A stretch of 64,000 nt of DNA from Nilaparvata lugens (Eukaryota > Arthropoda > Insecta > Hemiptera > Delphacidae). The notes below the pieces were generated by a model. It was not told the origin of the DNA. It did not search any database and worked only from the letters and a program-made list of their open reading frames with translations. Shown here one piece after another: positions 44,968 to 55,604 of the stretch; the first letter of the stretch is position 1, and every line of letters begins with the position of its first letter. Position numbers and translations under genes: made by a program. Location of the stretch: assembly GCF_014356525.2 (NCBI RefSeq), contig NC_052518.1, positions 97,599,932 through 97,663,931 of the forward strand. The letters are read 5' to 3'.

Positions 44968-45143
44968 TGGCTAGCAACTAGATAGTTCTAGCTCTGCATC
45001 CTATATACTGATAATATTATACAGCTGACTTGAATCCTAGCAGAATCATTTAAAGACATTTTTAAATGCTAGGATTCGAGTCAGCTGTATAATATTATCT
45101 GTATAGGTACCTGGAACTGATGAGTAGTTGCTATATAGTCACT
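44968..45143. mobile_element. 176-bp hairpin, 38-bp near-perfect core stem
   Basis: Left arm 45005-45042 (ATAATATTATACAGCTGACT inside) pairs with 45067-45104 with two mismatches over 38 bases, around a 24-base AT-rich loop. Weaker pairing extends outwards to 44968 and 45143 (CTAGCAACTA against TAGTTGCTA). The tips resemble GCTAGTGGCTAGTCGCTA motifs elsewhere, so a hairpin MITE is most likely. A pre-miRNA-like transcript is possible. Confidence 0.55.
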
Positions 45144-45149
45144 CAGGTC

Positions 45150-45417
45150 GACCCAATGCTAAAAGTTATGTGGCGGTTTAGCCGATTCATAGAATTGATA
45201 TTAAAAAAGGGGGTTATGATTCCCATTCAAAACTGAAACGCTTGCGATCCACCGAGTTGTGAATAATTCGTCCCAATTCGCAGCATCGCAGGTAACACAC
45301 CATTAACGTTATAATAGGTAGCCTACTGTATGAATGAATAGAGGACGTTGATCTTTCAACTCCTTTGTCAGTGCTCCGATTTTTGGGTCAAGTGGAAGAG
45401 GGGGATCGCCCACAACA
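45150..45417. other. Flank of BEL element A, probable LINE 3' UTR
   Basis: With element A removed, this sequence runs into 50629-50679, which ends GAATAAAGGCAATCTATCTA, a poly(A) signal plus TATC tail. The locus was therefore probably a LINE 3' end before the LTR elements landed. Confidence 0.35.
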
Positions 45418-45422
45418 CTTGT

Positions 45423-45818
45423 TGTTTATTCGACAGAGGCTGGCTCAAACAGCACTCAGGTTTGTGGACTGTATAAATTACATCGAGAACTTTGGGTTGT
45501 CTGGCGTCGGGTAGCAAGTTGAACAATTAAAATGGCTAAGTGCACAATAACATAGGCCTACCTTCATGTCCAAATCCTTCTTGCTTCCAGGATCCCGGGT
45601 CCAGATCACGATACGAGACGAGACGACACTTGTAATAAATCACAATCAATAATCAATAGATCACTTTGCAAAAATCGACATTACGAGAAGTGAGCTGTTC
45701 GATTGGCTGTCAATCGGCAACTGGCAATTATGCTCTGCGCATCACGCATCACCGTTCAATTGCCCCCTCTACCACACAACGCCAGACAACAGAGCAACAT
45801 AGATATAACGTCCAAACA
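45423..45818 (-). repeat. 3' LTR of BEL element A
   Basis: 396 bp, matching 50232-50623 with about 13 substitutions and small indels. It contains the direct copy CATCACGCATCACCG where the other LTR has one unit. The purine-rich tract on its internal side (minus strand, 45819-45831) is the likely polypurine tract. Confidence 0.9.
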
Positions 45819-46121
45819 TTCCGCCCACCTTGGAAGAACTTCCAATACCAAAAAGAAAAAAAAACCACCAATAACGAACCCTACTAGGGAAACTAGGAAA
45901 AAAAAGGAAAATATCTTCACTCCTCAGGGGCACTTGAGGAGACTTATACAAAAGGAGTAGGAGGCCCACGGAAAGGAGAGGATGGGACGAGAAATAATGA
46001 CTATGTACAACCAATATAGATAAAAACAAGAAACAAAGCAACTTGGGAACATTTCCCACATGTAAAACAAGAAACAAAAAAAACTAACCACTAAACTTAT
46101 TGAAGTTCCCTTCAATAAGGC

Positions 46122-46433
46122 CTAATCTTCATCAATAGGGAGGAGACATACCCTATTGAAAGCCCTAGTTAGACTTCCCTTTGCAGTCTGTACCTCCACC
46201 ACTCTCACAACTCCATCCTGTCCAGGGAGTATCGTTGTTATTCGACCAAGCCTCCAGTGAAGAGGGAGTAGGTTACTTTCCTTTAAGAGAGCCATACGTC
46301 CAATGTTAACATTACTATGTTTTCTGTACAATTTTGTTCGGGTTTGCAAGCTAGATACATACTCCAATTGCCAACGTTTCCAGAATGAGGATACTATTAT
46401 TTTAAGTAAACTCCATAGATTTCTCAAGTTCAC
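46122..46433 (-). pseudogene. BEL A Pol C-terminal domain (DUF5641-like)
   Basis: About 100 residues with SSFWKRWQLEYVSSLQTR, HSNVNIGRMALLKES and WRLGRITTILPGQDGVVR, the conserved C-terminal region that follows the integrase in BEL/Pao polyproteins (compare residues 1248-1330 of element B Pol). It overlaps the preceding frame by 4 bases (ATGA) in a different frame, because the integrase core between them is deleted. Confidence 0.75.
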
Positions 46434-48085
46434 TGATTGAATTGATTCCTCTGAGTTTTACTCTGTGTTGCTAGAGTAATTTTTCTTGCTTCCAATTCAA
46501 TCTGTTTGGAATTTTCATCATTACCGTGGGTTTGGTGTGGCCAGCACTCCAGTGGTTTGTCTAACCAATCAGAACCATTCCACCACAGAGAATTACCAAT
46601 TAATTCATTGAGCAATAGTCCTCGACTAGCACAATCAGCTGGATTACATTCGGTTGACACATATCTGAATTGCTCTGTAGACAGGTGTTCCTGTACTTGA
46701 CTTACACGATTTGCCACAAACCTAGCCCAACGATGAGGTGAAGACCGAATCCAACTCACTGCCACAGTTGAATAAGTCCAAGCTGCAATATAATCTATGT
46801 TTATAATTTTTGAAAGCACTTCTTGAACTTCATGTAATAATCTAGCTACTAGGACAACCACACAAAGCTCCCATTTCTTCACTACCTCCACGGATGCTAT
46901 ATCATCCCAGTCACATCCCAATTGCCATAGACATTGAATAATACTCTTGAAGGTGAGCATGAAAGGTGTCAAATATCCTAATGGATCAAAAATTTGTGCT
47001 AAAGTTGATAAAACATTTCGTTTTGTAGCTAGACTGGATGGAACCTTCACCCTGTAGAAGAGGTAGTAACCAATTGGATTCGATTGGAAGCCAAGAATTT
47101 TAATGATTTTATCAGACTCCAAGGTGAAATCTTTTGCATCAATAGTGCAATGCTCTGGAGGGAGATTTGATAGAATGGTAAAATGATTGCTGGCCCACTT
47201 TAGCAATTCAAATTTCCCTTTGCTTAACAATTCAGTAAGCTGCAGTTGCTTGGTTGCTTCCATTGATGAGACTGATGTAACTATTTCATCCATGTAAGTA
47301 GAAAACCGTAAGGCTTCAGAAGCCGCAGGGAACATTTTTCCTCCATCTTCAATAAACTGATGCGTAGTACAAATGGCAAGAAATGGCGATGATGATACAC
47401 CATACGACATAGGTGTTAGATCTCCCAATTCTTCTTCTCGAATCATGGAAACATTTTCTCCGACATTAGTTTTACCTTCGAGATATCCCGATATCTCACT
47501 CGTATTTGTTTCCTTGGATGGTAATTCTACAATGTATCTACCAGTATTCAAACGACAAACAGTTGATTTGTATATCTCCTCACAAGCCATTTCACTTTCC
47601 AATAATTTTTTTGTCCTAGGTGGCTCTTCTATGACCCAAAATCGCTTCACCAACTCTTCTAAATTGGCATTGGAATACATGCACAAATTATTTGAGATAG
47701 TAGAACTCTCCTCTGATACCTTACCCATCAGGCAGTAGCCCCATACAGTTTCTAGGGCAGATGGTGTACCCGCTGGACCAATCACCTTTCTTCCAGTCAG
47801 AATGAAGGGGAAATATTCAGCACCCAATAAAATATCAACCTCCTCTGAAAGGAAAAATTCAGAATCTGCTAGCTCCAGTCCTTCAATATGTGCCCAGTAC
47901 GCATTTTTTATCTGATTTGTAGCTGCTATTTTGTTGACTCCCGACGCGGTAATTTTTAATGAAGGGGAGTTCGGTGTTTCAAATTCACAGTTAGCAATTT
48001 CATCTGTCACTTCCAGTTTAGTATCAGATAATCCATAGATTGGCAAACTGTGTGTTTTCTGTACCACTAAACCCAGTTTTTTCAT
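46430..48085 (-). pseudogene. BEL A Pol remnant, catalytic centres lost
   Basis: 551 codons covering the rest of the protease, linker, part of the reverse transcriptase and part of RNase H. The RT fingers and first palm segment are absent: the text passes from a linker directly into YGVSSSPFL. The catalytic box reads YMDE where element B has FMDD. The first RNase H Asp block is deleted, with the junction at KKWELCV, and the later Asp block reads WTYSTVAVSW instead of the Asp-containing form. The zinc-binding and DDE integrase are gone. The frame stays open through the deletions. One TGA and one codon separate it from the upstream frame. Confidence 0.8.
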
Positions 48086-48088
48086 GCA

Positions 48089-48808
48089 TCACCTTGTAAT
48101 AAATGACTCGGTGCTTGCACTATCTAATAACACTTTGACCTTATGATAATTGCCTTGATTACTTCGAACTCCCAATTTAACAGTTGGTAACAATACTAAG
48201 GAACTGTTTACATTCGAAAATACTTTCTTAGCTGAGTCAGTAACAAATGTTTGATGGCTTTGATCAGCGACGTCGTGCCCGTCTACCCTGCTCATTTGTT
48301 TATTACCGGCCAATGTGTTGGTGTTTTCAACAGGCGGCTGTCTCGGCTCTAAATGGAGGAGCGAATGATGACGCGAATTACAGTGACTGCACGGCTTCCT
48401 TCTTCTACAATCTCTAATAAAGTGCCCTGCCAATAAACAGCCAATGCATAGTTTCCATTCTTTCACACGTTTTAATCTATCAGACGGTTTGAGATTCAAG
48501 AACACTTCACAATTTTCCAGTTCATGAGAATTATTACATTCAATACATTTCAGCTCGCCCGATTTCGATTTAACAATCATAGCTGAAGCCTTGTAATTTC
48601 CCATAGTGGGTTTTGATTTCCCAAAATGCTTACATGAGGAGGCTTCTGACGATGTAGATGATCCCAATAAATCAGTGGATTTAATAGCCTCTGAAATAAC
48701 AGCTTCATCATTCAAAAATATTTGGAAGTTTTTAAAATCAGATACTGTTCCATTTCTTAGCAGTCTCTGCCACTTCTCTCTCAATTCTTCAGTCAGTTTT
48801 TTACGCAA
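48089..48808 (-). pseudogene. BEL A Gag C-terminus, zinc knuckles and protease start
   Basis: 240 codons. Cys/His knuckles are visible (CIECNNSHELENC, CIGCLLAGHFIRDC, CSHCNSRHHSLLH), followed by a protease start, VKVLLDSASTESFITR, with the aspartic motif as DSAS. It is in the same frame as 48899-49585 upstream, separated by a TGA and 30 readable codons, and ends at a TGA two codons before the Pol frame. The two in-frame TGAs would need only single-base changes to arise. Confidence 0.75.
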
Positions 48809-48898
48809 GACAAATAATAACGGAATCGACCAGTCATTAACTGCATGACCAATTGGTTTTAGTGCTGCAATATACTCAGCTAAATGAGTGATGAATTT

Positions 48899-49585
48899 TC
48901 ATAGCCAGTCTGGTTGCTTATTAACTGCTGGCATATCAAAAATTGCTTGCAAGTATGCGTCAGTCAGCTTGTAAGAGTCATTGTAGCGATTCAATAATAA
49001 TTTCCATGCCTCAGCATAATGATCACTTGTCAATGGGACTACAGAAATGACTGACAGTGCATCGCCTTGCAGTACAGACCGAAGATACATATGTTTTTGT
49101 ATGTCAGCAATTTGACCATAATTATGAACCGTGGCTTCGAATAAATCTTTAAATTGACTCCAAATTTTCAAATCGCCGTCAAAAGTCATTAAAGGAAGCT
49201 TAGGTAGGGCTACTGACGAGATATTTCCAGTTGTGGGTAAAGAAGCTACATTGGAAGAACTAATATTCAAATTTGTTTGAGTGGATGGTAAGGTTTCGAG
49301 AATAGCCTTGACATTGAAATGAAATTCATCAAATTGACTCATCAAATTTTCAAGTTCACTTGTTTCCAATCGAGGATTCTGTTTGTTATAGTAGTTCTGC
49401 ATCTTATCTATTATATCTTTGAACTCCACCTGGTGGTGATCGATATGCTCACCCATAACTTTCAATAAATTCTTCATTTTTTTATTTTTCGGATCCTTTT
49501 CGACAGCTTCGGCAATTTCATTAATCCGTTTTATTTTACGAATTAATGCATCTCTTTGAAATGTCAAATCTTCGATAACACCCAT
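48899..49585 (-). pseudogene. BEL A Gag N-terminal part (DUF1759 type)
   Basis: Starts at ATG 49585 and runs 228 codons to TGA. A coiled-coil-like N-terminus (residues 5-100) leads to LPKLPLMTFDGDLKIWSQFK and KHMYLRSVLQGDALSVISVV, then WKLLLNRYNDSYKL, the hallmark of BEL/Pao Gag. The reading continues in frame past the TGA with KFITHLAEYIAALKPIG. Confidence 0.8.
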
Positions 49586-50231
49586 AGTGAGGCGATAACA
49601 GTGAGCGCTCGTCGAGAGAGAGAGTGAGACAAAGAACCAAACAAGAATAAGAGGGAAAACACGAGAGCAGGCGACATAATGGAACGAACAATGGCTGGCT
49701 TATCTAATCATACAAGCCTAGCCAGCATTTCAACTTATGCTCGGTAGAGAATGATTGGTTACGAGGTTAATAATACCGTATTGATACTCATTGGAACAAA
49801 CAATATCTGCTATTAATAATGAAGTAATGACAATAATCAATGCAAATAACTGCAAGTATCCTTTGAAAAAAGTAACAGTTCCAGTTACTGGTACAGCTAG
49901 ACGACGTATAAGTCTTTCTCTACTTATTGACACAAACTTGCCAGTCCAGCCTTGTGGCGCCAATGCAACAATCTTATGCAATAATACTACGACACAATTA
50001 TTTACGAAAATATTACTTGTTCTACTCAATTTCCAACTTAAATTGAGCCCAAATTTCTTAAGAATACCACAAATAAAGCGTATATTCATCTACAATGACA
50101 AAAACAAGCCATATAAACAGAAAAACCAAGAATAAAATAGGCATAAAAAACGACAAACCTATTAGATGATATTTCAAACTTATGTCCTATACAAATTCGA
50201 TTAACAAATCAATCCCGGATGGTTGGACCAA

Positions 50232-50623
50232 TGTTTAATCGACAGAGGCTGGCTCAAACAGCACTCTGGTTTGTGGACTGTATCAATAATTACATCGAGA
50301 ACTTTGGGTTGTCTGGCATCGGGTAGCGAGTTGAACAATTAAAATGGCTAAGTGCACAATAGCATAGGCCTACCTTCATGTCCAAATCCTCCTTGCTTCC
50401 AGGATCCCGGGTCCAGATCACGATACGAGATGAGACGACACTTGTAATAAATCACAATAAATAATCAATAGATCACTTTGCAAATATCGACATTACGAGA
50501 AGTGAGCTGTTCGATTGGCTGTCAATCGGCAACTGTCAATTATGCTCTGCGCATCACCATTCAATTGCCCCCTCTACCACACAATGCCAGACAACAAAGC
50601 AACATAGATATAACGTCCAAACA
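50232..50623 (-). repeat. 5' LTR of BEL element A
   Basis: 392 bp, upstream in element orientation. It carries TG/CA ends, adjoins the primer-binding-site candidate on its left and the CTTGT duplication on its right. Confidence 0.9.
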
Positions 50624-50628
50624 CTTGT

Positions 50629-50679
50629 AATATTTTAAACTGAGATAAATGAATAAAGGCAATCTATCTATCTATTTCT
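50629..50679. other. 51-bp host spacer between two BEL elements
   Basis: The only non-BEL DNA between the elements apart from the two 5-bp target duplications (56 bp from the right edge of A's duplication to element B, 61 bp LTR to LTR). AATATTTTAAACTGAGATAA, then AATAAAGGCAATCTATCTAT: a likely LINE poly(A) signal and TATC tail. Confidence 0.6.
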
Positions 50680-50684
50680 ATTAC

Positions 50685-51351
50685 TGTTCTGAACAAAGCT
50701 CAGGCTAGAGCTACCAGTGGACTGTAAATTACTATTCAATTTATCAAATAGAAACGAGGAGCAAAATTTAATCTTCAATTTGAGCCAGGTTATTGGTACA
50801 GTTAAACTCTGCATTAATGAACAATAAAAAGAGCAAAAACTCACCAGATTTAATCCAATTTTGTCTACTCGCCTTTTGAAGCTTTTATTAGGTGTTTTGG
50901 TCAGATTCGAGGGGTGGAAAGAAATCTGGGAAAAAGATAGGTTTTCGCTTCCAGGCTGGTTTTCCGTGTTCAACTTGCAGGCTCTGTATACTGTATTTCG
51001 AACGAAGCTCAAACTGATTCTTTATAAATTCAAACTGATGCAAATTAATTCAATTTAACCCTATTTACGATGTTATATTTATAATCCACACACACGACAC
51101 TTAAACAATCAATTACTAGAAATTTCCGATGGAAATTACATTACAAATTACAAACTCGGTCTTCACAACAAGACAAGACAAAACGAACAAGAACGACTAA
51201 AAATGGACGACTGAACAAGAACAAAATGACTCGGCTAGAAAAGATGGCAAGGCAAACAGCTGGACGAATCGACACTAGCGCACAAACCCGCTATGGGCAG
51301 AACTGTAGTCTGGGATTGGTGCTACAATTCAAAAATGCTCTGGCCAGACCA
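50685..51351 (-). repeat. 3' LTR of BEL element B
   Basis: 667 bp, 182 bp longer than the other LTR because of a segment at about 51094-51275. In element orientation it holds AATAAA-type and GTGAGT motifs also present in the 5' copy. The peptide frame inside it is an LTR shadow. Confidence 0.9.
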
Positions 51352-51507
51352 TACCCCCGCCTCTGAAAAACTATTTTTCAGCCAAGTTACAAAACTGAAA
51401 AAAAAAACCACAGAAAGGAAAAAATCCAGACATGACAAAAAAAAAAAAAACAAAACACCAACACGAAAAAACAACACAAAAGAAAAAAATGCAACAAGCA
51501 AAAACAA

Positions 51508-54500
51508 CTATTGAGTTGGGAGTGGATACAGTTTTGTAACTGGTCTTTTATAAATACCAGTTTTTAGGCGAACACTCGCCACTCGAACCTCGCCGTCACT
51601 TCCCGGAAACACCTGTTCGATGACACCCAGTGGCCACTGCAATGGAGGTGTGTTTGGTTGGTCCACTTCCACAACCATTCCCACACTGATAGAAGTGGGT
51701 GATTTCAGCCATTTTTTACGACTTTGGAGTTCGTGCAGGTACTCTCGTCTCCATCGGTTCCAGAACGATTGAATAAGCTGACCAATCAATTCATACCTGG
51801 TGAGACGATTCACAGGGACACTGTCCACGTCCCGCATGGGAAATGATTTCAACGGTGTGAGTGTCAAAAAGTGCGCTGGGGTTAAAGCCAGTGGTTCACA
51901 CGGATCCTCACTCAGTACACACAGTGGGCGGGAATTCAGGACACCTTCAATCTGCACCAATACCGTGTTCAGTTCCTCATAGGTGAGAAGTTGATTGCCA
52001 ATTACTCGGAACAGATGCAACTTTACAGATTTGACATTTGCCTCCCACAGACCTCCAAAATGCGGTGAACCAGGGGGAATGAATTTCCATTCAATTTTGT
52101 GTTCGGCGAGTTGACTAGTCAATGTGGTTTGAAACTCGGACGAATTCAAAAGTTGAGATATCTTTCGCAACTGTTCCTTGGCACCTACAAAATTAGTACC
52201 ACAATCGGAATACATCACACGACAGGGTCCACGACGGGACAAAAAACGACGAAACGCAGCTAAAAACATGGGCGTTGATAGATCCGATACCAACTCAATA
52301 TGTACCGCCTTTGTTGCCATACACACAAACAGACAAATGTAGGCTTTCAAAATACAAGGATTATGACGTCTTGTCATAGTAATACGCAAAGGACCAGCGT
52401 AATCCACACCACAATTTTCAAATGGTTTGCATTGTGACACTCGACAAGCAGGCAGGTCACCCATTTTTGGAATGATTGCATCATTACTAGGTCGAACACG
52501 GAAACAACGATTACACTTAAACACACAAATACGAATAATAGAGCGAGCAGACAGTATCCAGAATTTCTGTCTGATCAAGGACAACAATAACGAAGGTCCA
52601 GCATGACAGTTCTTCTTGTGATGATAATCAATCAACATCGATACGAAAGCGTCGGATTTTGGTAGAATCATCTGATGACAAGTCTCAAATTCCAGTCCAG
52701 CATGAGACAAACGACCGCCGACGCGAATCACGCCTTTATCAATGAATGGAGACAGGCGACGAAGGCGCATAGAACAATCTTCTCCCTTCTCCAATTGCAC
52801 AAATTCAGATGAAAAATGCATCTTCTGCACCACTTTACATAGATACCTCTCAGCAACATCGAAATCTGATTCCTCTGATTGGGGTAAGATTCGTAAGAAT
52901 TTGAGAACAAGAATTACAATTCTCAAAAGACGACCATAATCTGAACAACGACCAATCAATGAATATACTGCATTGCTGTTACAATCAGGAGATTTTGTGA
53001 CTGTCAACACTGACGGTTTTTTCGCCTCCGGTGGATCCACGATCTCTTCCATTTGACTTCGGACGGGCCAATCGCATTCGTCCTCTGCTATCCATGATGG
53101 ACCTGAGAGCCACAACGGAAAGTTCACAAGCTCAACTGGTGATAAACCTCTAGACAAACAGTCAGCGGGATTTTCAATTCCGGCAACATGCATCCACTCC
53201 TGTATACAAGAATCCTGTATTTTTGCGACGCGATTACCAACAAAAGTTTGCCATTTTGCGGATGGAGCATTAATCCAACACAAGGTGACTGTCGAATCAG
53301 AGAGTGCGACAATACGAGACACATGACAACGTTCACTAATAATAGTGACTACTGAATTCATGAGTTCTGCCAACAAGAGTGCCACACACAACTCCAAACG
53401 AGGTATTGAAACAACTTTAGATGGTGCTACCTTGGACTTGGAACACAATAATACAACTCTTGACTCCTCGCTCTCCTTCTGCGACTTCACATAGATAACT
53501 GCACCATAACCCGACAATGATGCGTCACAAAAACCAATCAAACTGATGTGAGAATCCTGAAACAAACCAACGTGACGTGGAACAGCAAATTTTAATAATA
53601 GAGGCAACTCTTTTTGACAATTCTCCCAAAGAGTGCATATAGACTCAGGCGGCTTCTCGTCCCAATCCACTCCTAATTTCCACAGTTTCTGGACAAGACA
53701 TTTTAGAAATAACGTAAACGGTGACAAGAGACCAAGTGGATCATAGATACGAGCCATCACTGACAGAATAGAACGCTTAGTAGCGACGACCTCACCACAC
53801 TTGACGGAAAACTGAAACAGATCAGTACTAGGTTGCCAATTCAATCCCAAGATAGCCAAGGAGTTGTCTGCTTCGAAATCCTTGTACGAAAACGATTTCT
53901 CTTCCTCCGAGAATTTCTCCAGCATTGATGGTGAATTTGACGTCCACTTTGTGAGCGAGAAACCTCCTCCCTCAAACAGCTGCTTGGACTGATGATACAG
54001 CTCCGCGGCCTCTGACTCTGTGGCGACAGATGTGACTAAGTCGTCCATGAACATGTCTCTTGGTATTCTCGCCTTGGCTGCTGGAAAACGATTTCCATCC
54101 TCCTCTACAAGCTGGTGGACGGTGCGAAGTGCCAAATATGGAGAGCTTGAAACACCAAAAACAACACAATTGAGCTGATAAATTTCGATCGGATCCTCCG
54201 GCGAAAATCTCCACAATACACGCTGATAACGACGGCAGGAATCCTCCACTAATATCTGTCGATACATTTGTTTAATGTCGGCAGTTAGTGCGATTGGGAA
54301 CAAACGAAAATTGACTAACAAAACAAAAATGTCAGTCTGCAATTTGGGACCAGCATGAAGAACCTGGTTCAATGACAAACCCGATGATGTTCTGGAACCA
54401 GCATCAAATACAATTCGGATGGGCGTGGTAGTGCTGCTTGCTTTCACGATGGCGTGATGTGGTATGTAGTAACCACCTCGGTCTGTCTGATCTGCTACAA

Positions 54501-55512
54501 ACGACATATGACCCTGACGTAGGTAATCAATCAATATGTCATGATATGAAATACGAGTATTGCTGTCATGCTCTAGTTGTCTCTCCAAACTCAGCAGTCG
54601 GCGTTCGGCGACAGCATACGAATCTCCCAAGCTGCTGGGCGGCTCCGCAAATGACAAGGCAACAACAAAACGACCAGAATTCACACGATGTACAGACTTC
54701 CGAAAATTTACCTCACACTCCAACTCTTCCGGTTTCAGTTGACAGCTTGGTGTAGGGCACGATTCCAACTCCCAAAAACGTTCCACAAAACTATCCAACG
54801 ATGGACTACTAACGAATGGACTACAGATGGCTGTAAAACAATTCGACACATTTTTTGTTGAAGTGAGAATCGGCGCTCTCCCCATCAGAATGTGACCAAA
54901 GACACTATTAACAGTCATCAATTCGTGCGATTCACCTATACTAGGACTCCCACGTAGCAAGTGAGGAACTAACTCTGCACCAATGATGCCATCTATTCTA
55001 CTAGGAAGGTAGAATTTGTCGTCAGCCAGTGTGAGATTTTCAAGATGATGAAGTTTGGATCTGTCGATTTCACAAGAAGGCAACTTGTCGATGATTTTAT
55101 CTACCACTGTGGCTTCCATCAAAAACTTGACGGTAGGATCCAACTTCGACTGAATCGACACACAAGTACGACCTCGAACTTCACTAGTACCACCACCGAA
55201 TCCATGAACAACGGTTTTCATGGGCTGGAATGGTAGTCTCAAACGCCGACACAATTTGGCTGTAACAAAATGACACTGACTCCCGGTGTCAATCAAGAAA
55301 CGAACATCACAAAGCTGACCATTACAATCTCGAATATGTGCAGTGACGGTCGACAACACAACGGTCGAATTTTCTACATCATTGGATGTAGAACAACAAC
55401 TAATAGGTGATGTGCCACCTGCCTTGGAGTTCGACGAGGACGCAACACCTTCATTGGAACTTGATCTGGAAAAGTGCAATAAAGATGATGAGATTCTCGA
55501 CATTGAGCACAC
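51508..55512 (-). CDS. BEL B Pol: protease, reverse transcriptase, RNase H, integrase
   Basis: 1334 codons without interruption. Protease: FLIDTGSQC (Asp75). Reverse transcriptase: LTADIKQMY (Asp412) and FMDD (488-491). RNase H: FCDAS (Asp663), RLELC (Glu707), LSDST (Asp739) and NPADC (Asp784). Integrase: an HHCC finger over 964-1003, then DDE residues Asp1037 (GVDYAG), Asp1103 (YSDCGTNF) and Glu1157 (GGLWEA). The conserved C-terminal DUF5641-type domain lies at about 1230-1330. Products would act in cytoplasmic particles and in nuclear integration. The annotated first Met lies in gag; BEL Pol is normally made as part of a Gag-Pol polyprotein, so it is not a real start. The length is normal for the family. 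Confidence 0.92.
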   Translation of the reverse strand: MCSMSRISSSLLHFSRSSSNEGVASSSNSKAGGTSPISCCSTSNDVENSTVVLSTVTAHIRDCNGQLCDVRFLIDTGSQCHFVTAKLCRRLRLPFQPMKTVVHGFGGGTSEVRGRTCVSIQSKLDPTVKFLMEATVVDKIIDKLPSCEIDRSKLHHLENLTLADDKFYLPSRIDGIIGAELVPHLLRGSPSIGESHELMTVNSVFGHILMGRAPILTSTKNVSNCFTAICSPFVSSPSLDSFVERFWELESCPTPSCQLKPEELECEVNFRKSVHRVNSGRFVVALSFAEPPSSLGDSYAVAERRLLSLERQLEHDSNTRISYHDILIDYLRQGHMSFVADQTDRGGYYIPHHAIVKASSTTTPIRIVFDAGSRTSSGLSLNQVLHAGPKLQTDIFVLLVNFRLFPIALTADIKQMYRQILVEDSCRRYQRVLWRFSPEDPIEIYQLNCVVFGVSSSPYLALRTVHQLVEEDGNRFPAAKARIPRDMFMDDLVTSVATESEAAELYHQSKQLFEGGGFSLTKWTSNSPSMLEKFSEEEKSFSYKDFEADNSLAILGLNWQPSTDLFQFSVKCGEVVATKRSILSVMARIYDPLGLLSPFTLFLKCLVQKLWKLGVDWDEKPPESICTLWENCQKELPLLLKFAVPRHVGLFQDSHISLIGFCDASLSGYGAVIYVKSQKESEESRVVLLCSKSKVAPSKVVSIPRLELCVALLLAELMNSVVTIISERCHVSRIVALSDSTVTLCWINAPSAKWQTFVGNRVAKIQDSCIQEWMHVAGIENPADCLSRGLSPVELVNFPLWLSGPSWIAEDECDWPVRSQMEEIVDPPEAKKPSVLTVTKSPDCNSNAVYSLIGRCSDYGRLLRIVILVLKFLRILPQSEESDFDVAERYLCKVVQKMHFSSEFVQLEKGEDCSMRLRRLSPFIDKGVIRVGGRLSHAGLEFETCHQMILPKSDAFVSMLIDYHHKKNCHAGPSLLLSLIRQKFWILSARSIIRICVFKCNRCFRVRPSNDAIIPKMGDLPACRVSQCKPFENCGVDYAGPLRITMTRRHNPCILKAYICLFVCMATKAVHIELVSDLSTPMFLAAFRRFLSRRGPCRVMYSDCGTNFVGAKEQLRKISQLLNSSEFQTTLTSQLAEHKIEWKFIPPGSPHFGGLWEANVKSVKLHLFRVIGNQLLTYEELNTVLVQIEGVLNSRPLCVLSEDPCEPLALTPAHFLTLTPLKSFPMRDVDSVPVNRLTRYELIGQLIQSFWNRWRREYLHELQSRKKWLKSPTSISVGMVVEVDQPNTPPLQWPLGVIEQVFPGSDGEVRVASVRLKTGIYKRPVTKLYPLPTQ

Positions 55513-55604
55513 TGAGTTTTACTACGACAATTTTTACTCAAATGATCCACATCAAGACAACGAAAACAACAAAACTTTCCTTTAATCAACAATAACGATC
55601 CCAA
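55374..55604 (-). pseudogene. BEL B Gag zinc-knuckle segment in shifted frame
   Basis: Reads KGKFCCFRCLDVDHLSKNC then CAQCRESHH, the second and third knuckles of BEL Gag. It is one frame away from the Gag body (ending 55586) and from Pol (which picks up at LLHFSRSSS). Two single-base changes, near 55590-55600 and near 55480, therefore separate Gag from Pol. They may be true lesions or assembly errors. Confidence 0.7.

Larger units (their letters stand above)
45423..50623 (-). mobile_element. BEL/Pao LTR retrotransposon A, non-autonomous
   Basis: A complete insertion: LTRs at 45423-45818 (3') and 50232-50623 (5'), each running TG...CA on the plus strand, flanked by the 5-bp duplication CTTGT (45418-45422, 50624-50628). 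A primer-binding-site candidate (TGGTCCAACCATCCGGGA on the minus strand) adjoins the 5' LTR at 50213-50230. Gag and Pol pieces lie between, with two in-frame TGA stops and three large losses covering the reverse transcriptase, RNase H and integrase centres. The LTRs differ at about 13 sites in ~390, so it is older than element B. Confidence 0.9.

Noticed and set aside
50668..51012. A 114-codon minus-strand frame, repeated at 57198-57563
   Set aside because: It lies inside the two LTRs of BEL element B and crosses the LTR boundary. Conservation reflects LTR identity.
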